This document shows positions 22,447-30,710 of a stretch of DNA of 35,010 nucleotides, piece after piece. Below the pieces are notes generated by a model. It ran no database searches and was not told where the DNA came from. It saw only the letters and a program-made list of their open reading frames with translations. This stretch comes from a virus. The DNA lies in the IMG/VR virus record IMGVR_UViG_3300030389_000429, positions 1 through 35,010 of that record, one strand, 5' to 3'. The first letter of the stretch is position 1, and each line of letters begins with the position of its first letter. The position numbers and the translations under genes are program-made.

Positions 22447-24420
22447 TTATCGTCTATCAAAAGTTCCAAATTCTAAAACTGCAGCATCTAATGAATATGG
22501 AGGAAATGTATCACTTGATGTAAACTGTAGTGCTACATTAAATCCAGACCCTATTGTTTGTGTAGTAAATATTTTTTTTAATTTACCACCAAATGTAGAG
22601 GTTCCAAAAACTGATGTGCTTCTTCCATAAATTGAAACCTCTTGTGTTGTATTTGACAAAGTAATTGGTGCAGGTTGTATTGCATCATCTTCATCAAAAT
22701 CAAATTTTAAATTTACTATAGTATTAATACTACCTACAGGATCTGTATACAAATGTAACTTATAAATAGTTTTTCTAAGTTGTGGATCATTTAATGTAAC
22801 AAATGGTGTAAAAAATGTAGCTTCGATATTATTACCATCTAAACTATTACCACTTTCCATTTTATAAACATATCCACCTGCGTTAGAAAACAAAATAGTT
22901 TCTGTTGAATTAAACATATCACTATCTGCAACAAATGCTTTAAATCCTCTTAACTCAGCCCAACCAAAAAAACTACCCTCTGTTCCTGCTAATTGTGTCC
23001 CTAATATTCCTGTAGCATTACTTTCTGAAACATTAGTATTAAAACCTAACAATCGGTATTGTGATTTACCTTTGATTGTTATACTATCAAAACTTGTATT
23101 AGCTGTAATTAAATCTGTAATTTCTTTTTGTATATTTTTAGATATTACTGCTAAATCAAAGTCTCCAATTTTGTCTGTAGAACTTAATGATCTAAGTCCA
23201 TCTGGCCCTAAGAATACTACATCACCTGCAACTTCTTTAATAGTATCTGAATCTACACAACCAATATTAGTTGTTATAGGTTGTAATACAAAATCTGCGA
23301 GTGTATTACCAACTAATCTTTCTATTTTATTTTCACTAAATATAATTAGTTGTTCTCTAAAAGCTATTAGTCCAGTTATATCTGTACCTACACTTATATT
23401 TCCTGCACCATTAGCAGGATTAAAATCATTATCTGTATAAGGTGATGTAAAACTTAATACATCTCCCTTTGCAAAAAATAAATGATTTTTAAAAAATGCT
23501 ATATGTGATGCACCCTCTATATCATCAGGAGCACTTACTAATGGTACATAGTTTGTATTATCATATGTAAATGGATAATTAGAACCATCTACTCCTGCTA
23601 TTTTTTCTGTTAATCCTATTCTATATTTAACAAATCTTTGTTTATTTATACTAGTTTTATCACTAGTTAAAAAAGTAATTGCTGCTCCATCTGCAGGGCT
23701 ACTAGCTAAATTTGGAGTTATACTCATAGTAGTTCCACCACTTGTAACTGTAGGTGTTCCTGCCACTGTGTACACTAAAGTTACACCTGCAATTGTAAAA
23801 GTATCTCCTGCTTGTGGAATAGATGTTAATCCATCTATGGCTAAGTTACCACCTGTTTGACTTGCTCCATTTACTACAGGTGTACCATATTGAGTAACAT
23901 TTATTCTAGTCCAATTACTACCAGTAGATTTATATAAATGATTATTTCTACTAGCAATAGAAGAACCTCTCCATGCAGCTAACCCTGTAACACTACCTCT
24001 ATTAGTTGTAAAAGTTACATCTGCTTGATCTGCAGGTGAACTTGCTAAACTAGTTGATAATGTAAGTGTTGCTCTTTTAGTTGCAGTAGCCCAACTTACA
24101 CCACTAACTGTATATGTCCCTGTAACTCCTGCTATAGTAAATGTATCTCCGTTTTCAGGGGTTATATATAACCCTGCTACAACTAATGTTGTACCTGTTT
24201 GACTTGCTCCATGAACTTTAGGAGCACCAAATGCAGGAACTGTATTAGTATCAAATTTACTATAACCTAATACTTTTCTATAACCACCCTCTACTGAGGG
24301 TTCAAAGTTTCTTAATAATCTAGCACTACCAGGTTTTTGTGAACCTTGTTGTAATGGTGATAAATTACTTACTAAACCTTCTTTAAACTCGAAAGCATAT
24401 GTTTCTAATCTATCTGCCAT
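22447..24420 (-). CDS. Tail tube/hub protein (gp12 or P22 gp10-like), 657 aa
   Basis: The opening (FEFKEGLVSNLSPLQQGSQK and SARLLRNFEPSVEGGYRKVL) and the later beta-rich propeller-like part (LIAFREQLIIFSENKIERLV, DVVFLGPDGLRSLSS) match the nozzle/tubular protein B class of podovirus tails. Inserted near the N-terminus are two related Ig-like modules: residues about 69-140 (GASQTGTTLVVAGL, GDTFTIAGVTGTYTVSG) and about 183-253 (GASQTGGNLAIDGL, GDTFTIAGVTLVYTVAG). The gene lies between the adaptor and the fibre, as expected for the tail nozzle. The start abuts the previous stop. Confidence 0.8.
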   Translation of the reverse strand: MADRLETYAFEFKEGLVSNLSPLQQGSQKPGSARLLRNFEPSVEGGYRKVLGYSKFDTNTVPAFGAPKVHGASQTGTTLVVAGLYITPENGDTFTIAGVTGTYTVSGVSWATATKRATLTLSTSLASSPADQADVTFTTNRGSVTGLAAWRGSSIASRNNHLYKSTGSNWTRINVTQYGTPVVNGASQTGGNLAIDGLTSIPQAGDTFTIAGVTLVYTVAGTPTVTSGGTTMSITPNLASSPADGAAITFLTSDKTSINKQRFVKYRIGLTEKIAGVDGSNYPFTYDNTNYVPLVSAPDDIEGASHIAFFKNHLFFAKGDVLSFTSPYTDNDFNPANGAGNISVGTDITGLIAFREQLIIFSENKIERLVGNTLADFVLQPITTNIGCVDSDTIKEVAGDVVFLGPDGLRSLSSTDKIGDFDLAVISKNIQKEITDLITANTSFDSITIKGKSQYRLLGFNTNVSESNATGILGTQLAGTEGSFFGWAELRGFKAFVADSDMFNSTETILFSNAGGYVYKMESGNSLDGNNIEATFFTPFVTLNDPQLRKTIYKLHLYTDPVGSINTIVNLKFDFDEDDAIQPAPITLSNTTQEVSIYGRSTSVFGTSTFGGKLKKIFTTQTIGSGFNVALQFTSSDTFPPYSLDAAVLEFGTFDRR

Positions 24421-25146
24421 TTATGAAGCCAATCTGTAAACATATGTACTTCTCTGTGATCTTGTTAACATAGTAGATCTAACATATGTGTTTTCATTTA
24501 TAAGAACAATTCGCATGTTCTTTAATCCTGCTTGAAACTTTTCTTTTGCAACTAATGCATCTTGTGTATTACCTCTAAACATATAAGCATAATACATAGA
24601 ACCATCTACTATTACATTTCTATATATTTCTGGTATCTTTGGTACATCTGTGCTATCTGTCATTTCAACACTTGTTAAATAATATTCATACACAACTGTA
24701 TATGCTTTATCTGGTGCAGGTGATAATACATATTCTAAGCCTGGAGCTTTAGATACAAATACAGGAACATTATATAAACTGGTATCTGATGTATATTCTT
24801 GTTCTACAAATCTTTCTAAATACTCTTCGTATCTTAATACTTTTAATTTTTGAGTTCTATTATTTAGTGTATCACTTTCTTTAATTCTAAAAGTCTCAAA
24901 GTCTACTACAGTAGAGTTTGCAGGAAAACTATATCTACTTACTCCTGTAGATAAAGTATCTTCTTGCTCTACAAAATTATAAGGCCAATGTGGGTACTCT
25001 TGATCTATTTCTTGTATTGCTGCATTCACACTATCTTTAACTTGTGAATGAAAACCAGAAGCTGTAGAAAAATTACTAGTAGTAAGCTCTACCTCATTAA
25101 GTCTTCGATTAACTTCATTTACAAGTCCTAAATAATTATATGACAT
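24421..25146 (-). CDS. Head-tail adaptor / tail tubular A-like protein (241 aa)
   Basis: The product begins MSYNYLGLVNEVNRRLNEVE and contains QVKDSVNAAIQEIDQEYPHW, a helical pair typical of podovirus adaptor proteins (P22 gp4 / T7 gp11 class), then a beta region (TYSFPAN-like RYSFPANSTVVDFETFRIKE) and a C-terminal helix (VAKEKFQAGLKNMRIVLINE). Position between the fiber-tail adaptor and the tail hub supports a head-tail joining role. Sequence match to T7 gp11 is weak by eye; the call rests on pattern and context. Confidence 0.7.
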   Translation of the reverse strand: MSYNYLGLVNEVNRRLNEVELTTSNFSTASGFHSQVKDSVNAAIQEIDQEYPHWPYNFVEQEDTLSTGVSRYSFPANSTVVDFETFRIKESDTLNNRTQKLKVLRYEEYLERFVEQEYTSDTSLYNVPVFVSKAPGLEYVLSPAPDKAYTVVYEYYLTSVEMTDSTDVPKIPEIYRNVIVDGSMYYAYMFRGNTQDALVAKEKFQAGLKNMRIVLINENTYVRSTMLTRSQRSTYVYRLAS

Positions 25147-25466
25147 TAAAATTCCTTAATAGGTAAAGTAACAGATCGTTCTGCTATTGTCCCACTTGTA
25201 TCAACTATCTGACAATGTAATTTATATTTTGTATTATTTGTACCTAATCCTAAATTAACAGTAGCAACTGTATCAGTCTTAGATACTCCTACTAATTGTA
25301 AATTATTTATAATACTACCTGTATTAAGTTGAGTCTTTACACCAGATTCATTATCAACAAACCATGTAACCTGATCTATAGTTGCTTGACTATTTAAATA
25401 TCTAGACCAATCCATACTAAAATCTACTGTTTCATCTGGATCTTTACTGGGCCATTTAAGAGACAT
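25146..25466 (-). CDS. Fiber-tail adaptor-like protein (106 aa)
   Basis: The pattern LKWPSKDPDETVDFSMDWSR, then QVTWFVDNESG and C-terminal HCQIVDTSGTIAERSVTLPI corresponds to a small beta-sandwich family found in many podoviruses and often labelled as fiber-tail adaptor (W-x-x-KDPDE-x-x-D-x-x-x-DW, and a terminal T-x-x-G-x-x-x-x-R signature). It precedes the head-tail adaptor with a 1-nt overlap. Role as connector between fibre and tail is by family association. Confidence 0.65.
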   Translation of the reverse strand: MSLKWPSKDPDETVDFSMDWSRYLNSQATIDQVTWFVDNESGVKTQLNTGSIINNLQLVGVSKTDTVATVNLGLGTNNTKYKLHCQIVDTSGTIAERSVTLPIKEF

Positions 25467-25467
25467 A

Positions 25468-25782
25468 TTATGCTACCTTTACTGTTCTATCTGCATTATT
25501 ACTTCGTCTATGTACATAAACTGTTCTACGTCTTTCATAATTATCTTTAACAGTATTAAAGTCAAATGCTACAGGTGAAATTATTGGTACTCCAACTTTT
25601 GCTATTGTTCTTACACCATTAACATTTACTGTTATACTTGTACCTGTATCTATTGCCTCTGTAAGTACGTTACCAACTGCACCAGTAGCAGACACTCCTG
25701 TTGTATCAACTGCTACATTTTGTTGTCCATATCTGTCTGTACCATATACAGCAGTTCCATATCTGGCTAATGTAACAGACAT
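25468..25782 (-). CDS. Small structural protein candidate (104 aa)
   Basis: The product starts MSVTLARYGTAVYGTDRYGQ and is beta-rich with Thr/Val/Gly (GVSATGAVGNVLTEAIDTGT), ending in a basic NYERRRTVYVHRRSNNADRT segment. The Y-G repeats and the short tail are seen in small marine-phage virion proteins. Position between a head gene and the fiber-tail adaptor suggests a tail or neck component. No defined family. Confidence 0.6.
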   Translation of the reverse strand: MSVTLARYGTAVYGTDRYGQQNVAVDTTGVSATGAVGNVLTEAIDTGTSITVNVNGVRTIAKVGVPIISPVAFDFNTVKDNYERRRTVYVHRRSNNADRTVKVA

Positions 25783-25786
25783 TTAT

Positions 25787-26227
25787 TTACTCAACTCTTA
25801 ATATAGCTGATGTACCATCTGCTGTAGGAAAACTAACAGAAAAGTTACCTGCAACAGCAGTTTGGTCTGCACTAAAATCTAACACAGCTACTGCATTTGT
25901 AGTTCCTGCAGTGCCGTCAGTAGTTGCATTATATATTAATCCACCTCTAGCTGTAATAGATACAGCAGTAAATATTGCAGTTGCAAAGTTTGTAATGCCT
26001 ATTGTACCATCTGCCGTAGGATCTACTTTAGTAAGTTCTATACCACCAGAACTATATCCTGCACCTACTACCTCTCCAGAAGTTGTAAAGTTTGTAGTAC
26101 CTGCACTTAATGTAGCTGCAGCCGAATACAAAGCAAGTTTAAAAGTGTGACCTGCAGAATTAAAGTCATGTTTACCTTCAAGAAGTTCTTTCTTGAAAGA
26201 GGTACACATAGCTTGTGAAATTGCCAT
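25787..26227 (-). CDS. Putative head/tail structural protein (146 aa)
   Basis: Start ATG 26227 has AAGGA 7 nt upstream; a longer in-frame start at 26275 would run through the terminator stem and is rejected. The product, MAISQAMCTSFKKELLEGKH followed by HTFKLALYSAAATLSAGTTN, is a beta-rich protein with Ala/Thr/Gly repeats (GYSSGGIELTKVDPTADGTI) and a C-terminal SFPTADGTSAILRVE. Similar short proteins follow the capsid genes in many marine phages. It begins a new transcription segment after the terminator at 26242-26279. Exact role unknown. Confidence 0.65.
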   Translation of the reverse strand: MAISQAMCTSFKKELLEGKHDFNSAGHTFKLALYSAAATLSAGTTNFTTSGEVVGAGYSSGGIELTKVDPTADGTIGITNFATAIFTAVSITARGGLIYNATTDGTAGTTNAVAVLDFSADQTAVAGNFSVSFPTADGTSAILRVE

Positions 26228-26241
26228 CTTTAATCCTTTAT

Positions 26242-26279
26242 AAAAAAAATGGGTAGCCCTATCCCTTAGAGCCACCCAT
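26242..26279 (-). terminator. Intrinsic terminator after capsid/decoration genes
   Basis: On the - strand ATGGGTGGC (complement of 26271-26279) pairs with GCTACCCAT (complement of 26249-26257), 9 bp with one G-U, followed by a run of T residues (26242-26248). It lies 21 nt after the stop of the 163-aa gene and 14 nt before the next start codon, separating the highly expressed capsid segment from the tail genes. Confidence 0.85.
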
Positions 26280-26299
26280 ACAGTTTACTTAATTAGTAA

Positions 26300-26791
26300 T
26301 TAAGCTAATTGGTCACGATCTACTTCATCTGGCCCTAGATCGTTTGATACATCTTGCATGACAGCATAGGCTCTCCAAACTCCAGAAGTAGGATAAGCAC
26401 TACCTCCTGATGTTAAAAGAACGTCAATAGTGTCATCTGAAGCAACAACCTGTGGTTGATATGCAGCAGGTAGATTTGTCATGTCACCTGTTGAATTACT
26501 GTCACAATCAAATCCATCTACGAATGCATCAACGTCTGTGCCTGTAATTCCAATATCAATATTGAAATCACCGTCACTTGGAGTTACTATCTCAAGTCCT
26601 GCAGCCCAAACCATTGTTTTAGCAGGTACGTCGATTACCTCAAGTACGTCAGAAGCTGCTAATGCTGAACCTTTAGTGGTTGTTGCAGTAGCAAGATTAA
26701 CGTCAACTTCTACTTTGTATGGCTCCTTGCGGATAGCACGACTTGGGTGCGTACCTGCATTGATACCATTTGATACGTCAACTGTAGCCAT
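26300..26791 (-). CDS. Putative capsid decoration / head protein (163 aa)
   Basis: A beta-rich acidic protein: MATVDVSNGINAGTHPSRAI, then repeated beta strands (ASDVLEVIDVPAKTMVWAAG; DGDFNIDIGITGTDVDAFVD) and a C-terminal GVWRAYAVMQDVSNDLGPDE. It directly follows the major capsid gene (14-nt gap) and precedes a strong terminator, so it is expressed at capsid levels. That position, its size and composition fit a decoration or head-stabilising protein. No sequence family was recognised, so this is inference. Confidence 0.65.
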   Translation of the reverse strand: MATVDVSNGINAGTHPSRAIRKEPYKVEVDVNLATATTTKGSALAASDVLEVIDVPAKTMVWAAGLEIVTPSDGDFNIDIGITGTDVDAFVDGFDCDSNSTGDMTNLPAAYQPQVVASDDTIDVLLTSGGSAYPTSGVWRAYAVMQDVSNDLGPDEVDRDQLA

Positions 26792-26805
26792 TTTCTATCC
26801 TCCTA

Positions 26806-27876
26806 TTAAGCCACGTTATATTTAGCTGTGACAAGTGCCTCAGGTCTTAAAATCTTACGACCATAGAGGTGCATACCACGCACGATGTCAGCAAAGCTGT
26901 CTGGATCACGATAGCTTTCTGTTTTGCTTACTTGTTGAGCAGTAGCTACTGCAGATCCATGTCCTCCAACAATTACACCAAAGTCAGTGTTTTGGTTAGC
27001 CTTACCACCTGTAGCAGGGCCACCTCCTACTGTTGGCAAGTTGTTAGAGCTATAAACTTTGAATCCATGCAGATTATTTATAACTAAGCCGTTTTGTAAG
27101 CCAGAGCCACCATAATCTGAATTTACTAGTCTACTGTCTTCATCTCTAAGTAGCTCTAGGAATACAGAATCAACAACTAACCAACGATCTGCTTTATCTA
27201 CAAACTGTTGATCTAATAGTCTACCCATACGAGAAATAACTTGTAATGGAGATACAACATCATTAGGTAACGATGTAGCTCCAGGTAAACGTGTTGCTAA
27301 TGGAATAGAGTGATCTCCTGCTGAACCTGTAGTAATTTGAGAAAAACTACCTTTATTTAAAACCATAGAACTTAGAAGTTCGTTAGAACCTGCAGATGAT
27401 ACTGCATTAGTTCCAGGTGATGTAGTTCTCAAACTATCAGCATTACCATGCTTTACTGATTGCTCAAAGCCACAAAGATACCCAAGAACGTCCTGATCAT
27501 ACTGATCTCTCAAACGATAAGCAGCACGATCTGAAGCCAAAGACATGAAGTTTACATGACTGTGTGCAGCCTCGATATCATCAATCTTAAATGCATAATA
27601 GTTAGATTGATCAACAACAAGTGTAAAGTCCTCATCGTCTAAGTCTTGAGCAGTGATTTGAGTTCCTCTAGCATAAGATTGAACAGAAACCTCTGGTTCT
27701 TTAATTATTTTTACTGAATCACCCATGTTTGCAATCTCACCAAAGTAATCACTATTGGTGATATCTTCAACAACAGATGACTTACGGAAAGCAAGTTGCA
27801 CCTGCTTTGAGTAAATAATAGGGCTAAAATTACCGTTAGGTAGATTTTGATACCCCGTTGCCTTAGGGAAAGCCAT
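26806..27876 (-). CDS. Major capsid protein (356 aa)
   Basis: The protein opens MAFPKATGYQNLPNGNFSPI and IYSKQVQLAFRKSSVVEDIT, continues YFGEIANMGDSVKIIKEPEV, and ends HLYGRKILRPEALVTAKYNV, the pattern of podovirus coat proteins with a HK97-like fold (N-arm, E-loop, C-terminal LRPEAL strand). It is found between the scaffold and decoration genes, has a strong Shine-Dalgarno (AAGGAG, 7 nt upstream), and its own upstream promoter candidate. Size (about 39 kDa) is normal for this class. The family name within the HK97 lineage was not determined. Confidence 0.9.
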   Translation of the reverse strand: MAFPKATGYQNLPNGNFSPIIYSKQVQLAFRKSSVVEDITNSDYFGEIANMGDSVKIIKEPEVSVQSYARGTQITAQDLDDEDFTLVVDQSNYYAFKIDDIEAAHSHVNFMSLASDRAAYRLRDQYDQDVLGYLCGFEQSVKHGNADSLRTTSPGTNAVSSAGSNELLSSMVLNKGSFSQITTGSAGDHSIPLATRLPGATSLPNDVVSPLQVISRMGRLLDQQFVDKADRWLVVDSVFLELLRDEDSRLVNSDYGGSGLQNGLVINNLHGFKVYSSNNLPTVGGGPATGGKANQNTDFGVIVGGHGSAVATAQQVSKTESYRDPDSFADIVRGMHLYGRKILRPEALVTAKYNVA

Positions 27877-27956
27877 CTTAAATCTCCTTAAAAAAGTGTA
27901 TAAGCAATTGAACGCATAACTTACACAATTCTTTTTGGGGCTGTCTTTTATTGGTG

Positions 27957-27980
27957 CATACTACTTAGCTAGGTAGTATG
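27957..27980 (-). promoter_or_regulatory. Perfect hairpin in capsid mRNA leader
   Basis: CATACTAC (27957-27964), an 8-nt loop, GTAGTATG (27973-27980). Neither strand has a T run after it, so it does not look like an intrinsic terminator. It would lie about 80 nt upstream of the capsid start, where it might stabilise the leader or act as an RNase processing site. Confidence 0.5.
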
Positions 27981-28094
27981 GGCAATTAAGTCTCAGGTAA
28001 TCCTTAAATTGTTCGTTGCGTTGTCTTTATTTTAGCTACGTCCTTGGTAACACACAAAGTGGGCAAGGTATAGCTAGACCTATATTGACTTACA

Positions 28095-28122
28095 GTTCTA
28101 TCGATAAATTCTTGATTGTCAA
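28095..28122 (-). promoter_or_regulatory. Putative promoter for the capsid gene
   Basis: On the - strand TTGACA (complement of 28117-28122) is followed after 16 nt by TAGAAC (complement of 28095-28100). The -35 is perfect consensus, the -10 matches 4 of 6. It starts 4 nt after the scaffold stop codon, well placed to boost capsid transcription. Confidence 0.45.
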
Positions 28123-28125
28123 GTA

Positions 28126-28992
28126 TTATCTAGCAGAACCAGTCAAATCATAGATAAATTTCCCTGATCTCATAGCTGCTATGATTTCATCCTGTTTAGC
28201 TTCATATTCAGCAGGTTGCATTCTTTCTACTTCAGATTCTCTAAATGTACCTGTGTCTGCCCTAGCTTCAGGAGATTCCTTAGAAGAAACCTTCACAGAT
28301 TTAGCAGCCTCTTTTTCTACTTCTCTACTGGATTTCTTACCAGTAATACCCATATCTGCTTTGTATAAGTCAATAGCCCTAGCAGCAGACATAGCATCAT
28401 GTTCATTTTCATACAAAGCTTTCTGCACCCATTGTGGCTGTGCTTCTACCCAGTTATGAAACTCATCTTGATCTCGAATTTCAGCAAAATCAGGATGTCT
28501 TTTTAGCAATTCGACTTCTGCTTTTTCTCGCAGTGCATCATCTTGCATATCATTAATCTTTTTAATCCTGTCTTCTAACTCTTTTGCCTGTTCCTGTGAT
28601 TTCTTAATAGCTATTGTTTCAACTATTTTAGCTACATCAGGATACTCTGTTGCCCATGCTTCTAGTTCTTCTTCACTCTTAGGCAACTTAATCTGTTTCT
28701 TTGTAGCTGTATCTAGTTGAGATTTAAGCTCATCAATCTGCTTTTGAAGATCTCCTTCTTTCTTTTGTGAGTGTCTTCTTAAATCACCGTATCTTTTTTT
28801 AAAAGTTCTTTCTTCAGCACTTTCAGGTTCAGGCTCTTCTTGTTTTTCCACTACTTCCTCTTCAACTTGTTGTGCTTTTTTTAATTCTTCTAATTCTTTT
28901 TCCTCTTTTTTTATTTTATCTTCTTTTGTATTTCTCTTTGCAAATCCTACCACTTTTTGTTTTTCTACTTCCATAGCTTGTGCTTCAGCCAT
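28126..28992 (-). CDS. Capsid scaffold protein (288 aa)
   Basis: A highly charged helical protein: MAEAQAMEVEKQKVVGFAKR, then KIKKEEKELEELKKAQQVEE and EEEVVEKQEEPEPESAEE, a predicted coiled coil over about residues 20-175 (RHSQKKEGDLQKQIDELKSQ), and a C-terminal helical region (AEYEAKQDEIIAAMRSGKFI). Length, charge and position immediately before the major capsid gene are classic for podovirus scaffolds, whose C-terminal helix binds coat. Start ATG 28992 has GGA 6-9 nt upstream; the GTG at 29007 would put the ribosome-binding site inside the gene. Confidence 0.85.
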   Translation of the reverse strand: MAEAQAMEVEKQKVVGFAKRNTKEDKIKKEEKELEELKKAQQVEEEVVEKQEEPEPESAEERTFKKRYGDLRRHSQKKEGDLQKQIDELKSQLDTATKKQIKLPKSEEELEAWATEYPDVAKIVETIAIKKSQEQAKELEDRIKKINDMQDDALREKAEVELLKRHPDFAEIRDQDEFHNWVEAQPQWVQKALYENEHDAMSAARAIDLYKADMGITGKKSSREVEKEAAKSVKVSSKESPEARADTGTFRESEVERMQPAEYEAKQDEIIAAMRSGKFIYDLTGSAR

Positions 28993-29051
28993 TTTACTTC
29001 CTTTCACGTTGGGGCTAACCGTAGCCTGTAAGGGGGAGTTAGGTAGCCAAG

Positions 29052-30710
29052 TTAAACTTCTTCTTCCTCTTTCTTCTTCTTAAATAAATTTTCAGCTTGC
29101 TCTTTTAGTGGATCAATAGCTTGTTCCTGTATTGTTTGTTTTATAGGGTCTGCTACTTTTTTTCTGAATATCTGTTGTATTGGTTGCTCAACAATAATAT
29201 TTTTAAGTTCTTCGGCAGTTAATGGTCTACCTCTTAATGTAGCACCAGTATATGCACTAGATAATTTTAATACAGTATTTTTAAATAAATCATAACTTTC
29301 AGGTCTATCTGCAAATCTAGCTTTAAATTTAGAATCTATAGAGTTTCCTACTACCGTAGGAACACCATGAATTAATAAAGTTTCTTTAAATGTATCAAAA
29401 AAATCTCCACCCTGTGTAACAGAAAATATTCCATTTCTAACACTTAATGAAGTCAATCCCATAACATCATCATAAGATAAATTTGTATTGTCTGTTATTA
29501 AAGATATATCTTCTGGGTCTATTAAGTTTTCAAAAGCACTAACTGTTAAACCTTCTGCACCTCCTGCAACAGCATTCTTAATTATTGCATCTTTAACATC
29601 TCCACCAAATATTAAGGCATCTATACCTCCCATTGCACCTCTACTTATAGCTTTACCTGCTATTCTAGAAAAAGTACCATCGGGAGAAAAGCCAAAAGAT
29701 TCAGCTATAGACTTTCCTAAATTTGCATCTAGATATTCTCCAACATAAGGTTTTATTGCACCGGATAAACCACCTTTAAAAAAGTCACCCCCTGCTAGTT
29801 CCGACATTGTGCCTTCTACTAAAAAGTTACCTGCAGCTACAGCTGCCTTACCACTTAGCCCTAAACTAGCTCCTATATTAGCAGGTACACCCATACTCAT
29901 CATAGCTATACTAGCTATCATCATCGGGCCTGTTAAATCGGTTGCTGTATCTGCATACTTAGGAAATAATATGGCTTGATCGTTTTCATCAAAAGCAATC
30001 ATGTAATCTGCCATACCTTCTACACTAGTAGTGTTGCCCCATCGTAAACCTTTTCTAGGGTCATCTGTATCTGTTCCATATCCTAGAACACCACCATACT
30101 TACCTTGTACAACTTGCTCTCCAGTTTCTTTATTAATTAAAACTCTATTAGAGCCTGTCTTTACTTTACCCGTAATAACTTTTTCTGTAGAAGTTTGACC
30201 AAATGCTTGTTGTTTAAAAACTTCTGTTTCTTGTATATCAGTAGCTTCAACTTCTACTAATTTCGTACCATAGCCACCCATCCCCACTGGTTTACTTAAA
30301 TCTTTAACGGTTCTATAATACTTATCTCCTTTTTTAATTAATTTTTCCTCTGTTATAACATCTGCTTCTTTGTATCCTAGTTGTCTTAAATCTTTTATAC
30401 CTGCACTTCTTAAATCTTTAACCATGTGCTTTTGTATAAAACCTACATCTCCTTGCTTTGGATATTTATATCCTCTTTTACCTAGCAAATCAAATTGATG
30501 TGCAACTTGTTTTGTTAAGTTGTCGGTAGCCTGTTGATCGTCAAACATAGAGTAATCATCCGGCCCAATCATAAAACTCTCTGCTTGCATCATTTGTTGT
30601 GTTTGCGATGATGTAGTAACTCCTGGAGTAGAAGTTTTCATTCTAGCTAGAATATCTTCTGTTGTCTGACCTTTAAGTATTGATTTAGGGTCTAGAGGGT
30701 TTGTTGTCAT
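29052..30710 (-). CDS. Putative virion-associated protein with hydrophobic core (552 aa)
   Basis: The N-terminal half is hydrophilic (MTTNPLDPKSILKGQTTEDI; VGFIQKHMVKDLRSAGIKDL). From about 255 to 420 there is a long Gly/Ala/Met-rich amphipathic or hydrophobic tract (LTGPMMIASIAMMSMGVPAN; FSRIAGKAISRGAMGGIDAL) of the kind seen in phage proteins that enter or cross membranes during DNA injection. The C-terminus is a charged coiled coil (EQAIDPLKEQAENLFKKKKE). It overlaps the 551-aa gene by 4 nt (ATGA) and lies upstream of the scaffold. No known family is recognised; an internal or portal-proximal virion role is inferred. Confidence 0.6.
   Translation of the reverse strand: MTTNPLDPKSILKGQTTEDILARMKTSTPGVTTSSQTQQMMQAESFMIGPDDYSMFDDQQATDNLTKQVAHQFDLLGKRGYKYPKQGDVGFIQKHMVKDLRSAGIKDLRQLGYKEADVITEEKLIKKGDKYYRTVKDLSKPVGMGGYGTKLVEVEATDIQETEVFKQQAFGQTSTEKVITGKVKTGSNRVLINKETGEQVVQGKYGGVLGYGTDTDDPRKGLRWGNTTSVEGMADYMIAFDENDQAILFPKYADTATDLTGPMMIASIAMMSMGVPANIGASLGLSGKAAVAAGNFLVEGTMSELAGGDFFKGGLSGAIKPYVGEYLDANLGKSIAESFGFSPDGTFSRIAGKAISRGAMGGIDALIFGGDVKDAIIKNAVAGGAEGLTVSAFENLIDPEDISLITDNTNLSYDDVMGLTSLSVRNGIFSVTQGGDFFDTFKETLLIHGVPTVVGNSIDSKFKARFADRPESYDLFKNTVLKLSSAYTGATLRGRPLTAEELKNIIVEQPIQQIFRKKVADPIKQTIQEQAIDPLKEQAENLFKKKKEEEEV

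Larger units (their letters stand above)
27877..28125 (-). other. Scaffold-capsid intergenic region (249 nt)
   Basis: This is the longest untranslated gap in the late module. It holds a sigma70-like promoter candidate at its upstream end (28095-28122), a perfect 8-bp hairpin (27957-27980) and, just before the capsid ATG, a strong Shine-Dalgarno. No ORF with a plausible start was found. It probably gives the capsid gene an independent, stabilised transcript. Confidence 0.6.

Noticed and set aside
26228-26275. Longer N-terminus for the 146-aa structural protein
   Set aside because: It would translate the terminator hairpin; ATG at 26227 has a good Shine-Dalgarno.
27957-27980. Hairpin before the capsid gene as an intrinsic terminator
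   Set aside because: No T run follows on either strand.
29013-29026. Small hairpin (GGCTA/TAGCC) between the 552-aa gene and scaffold
   Set aside because: Only 5 bp with no T run; too weak to call a signal.
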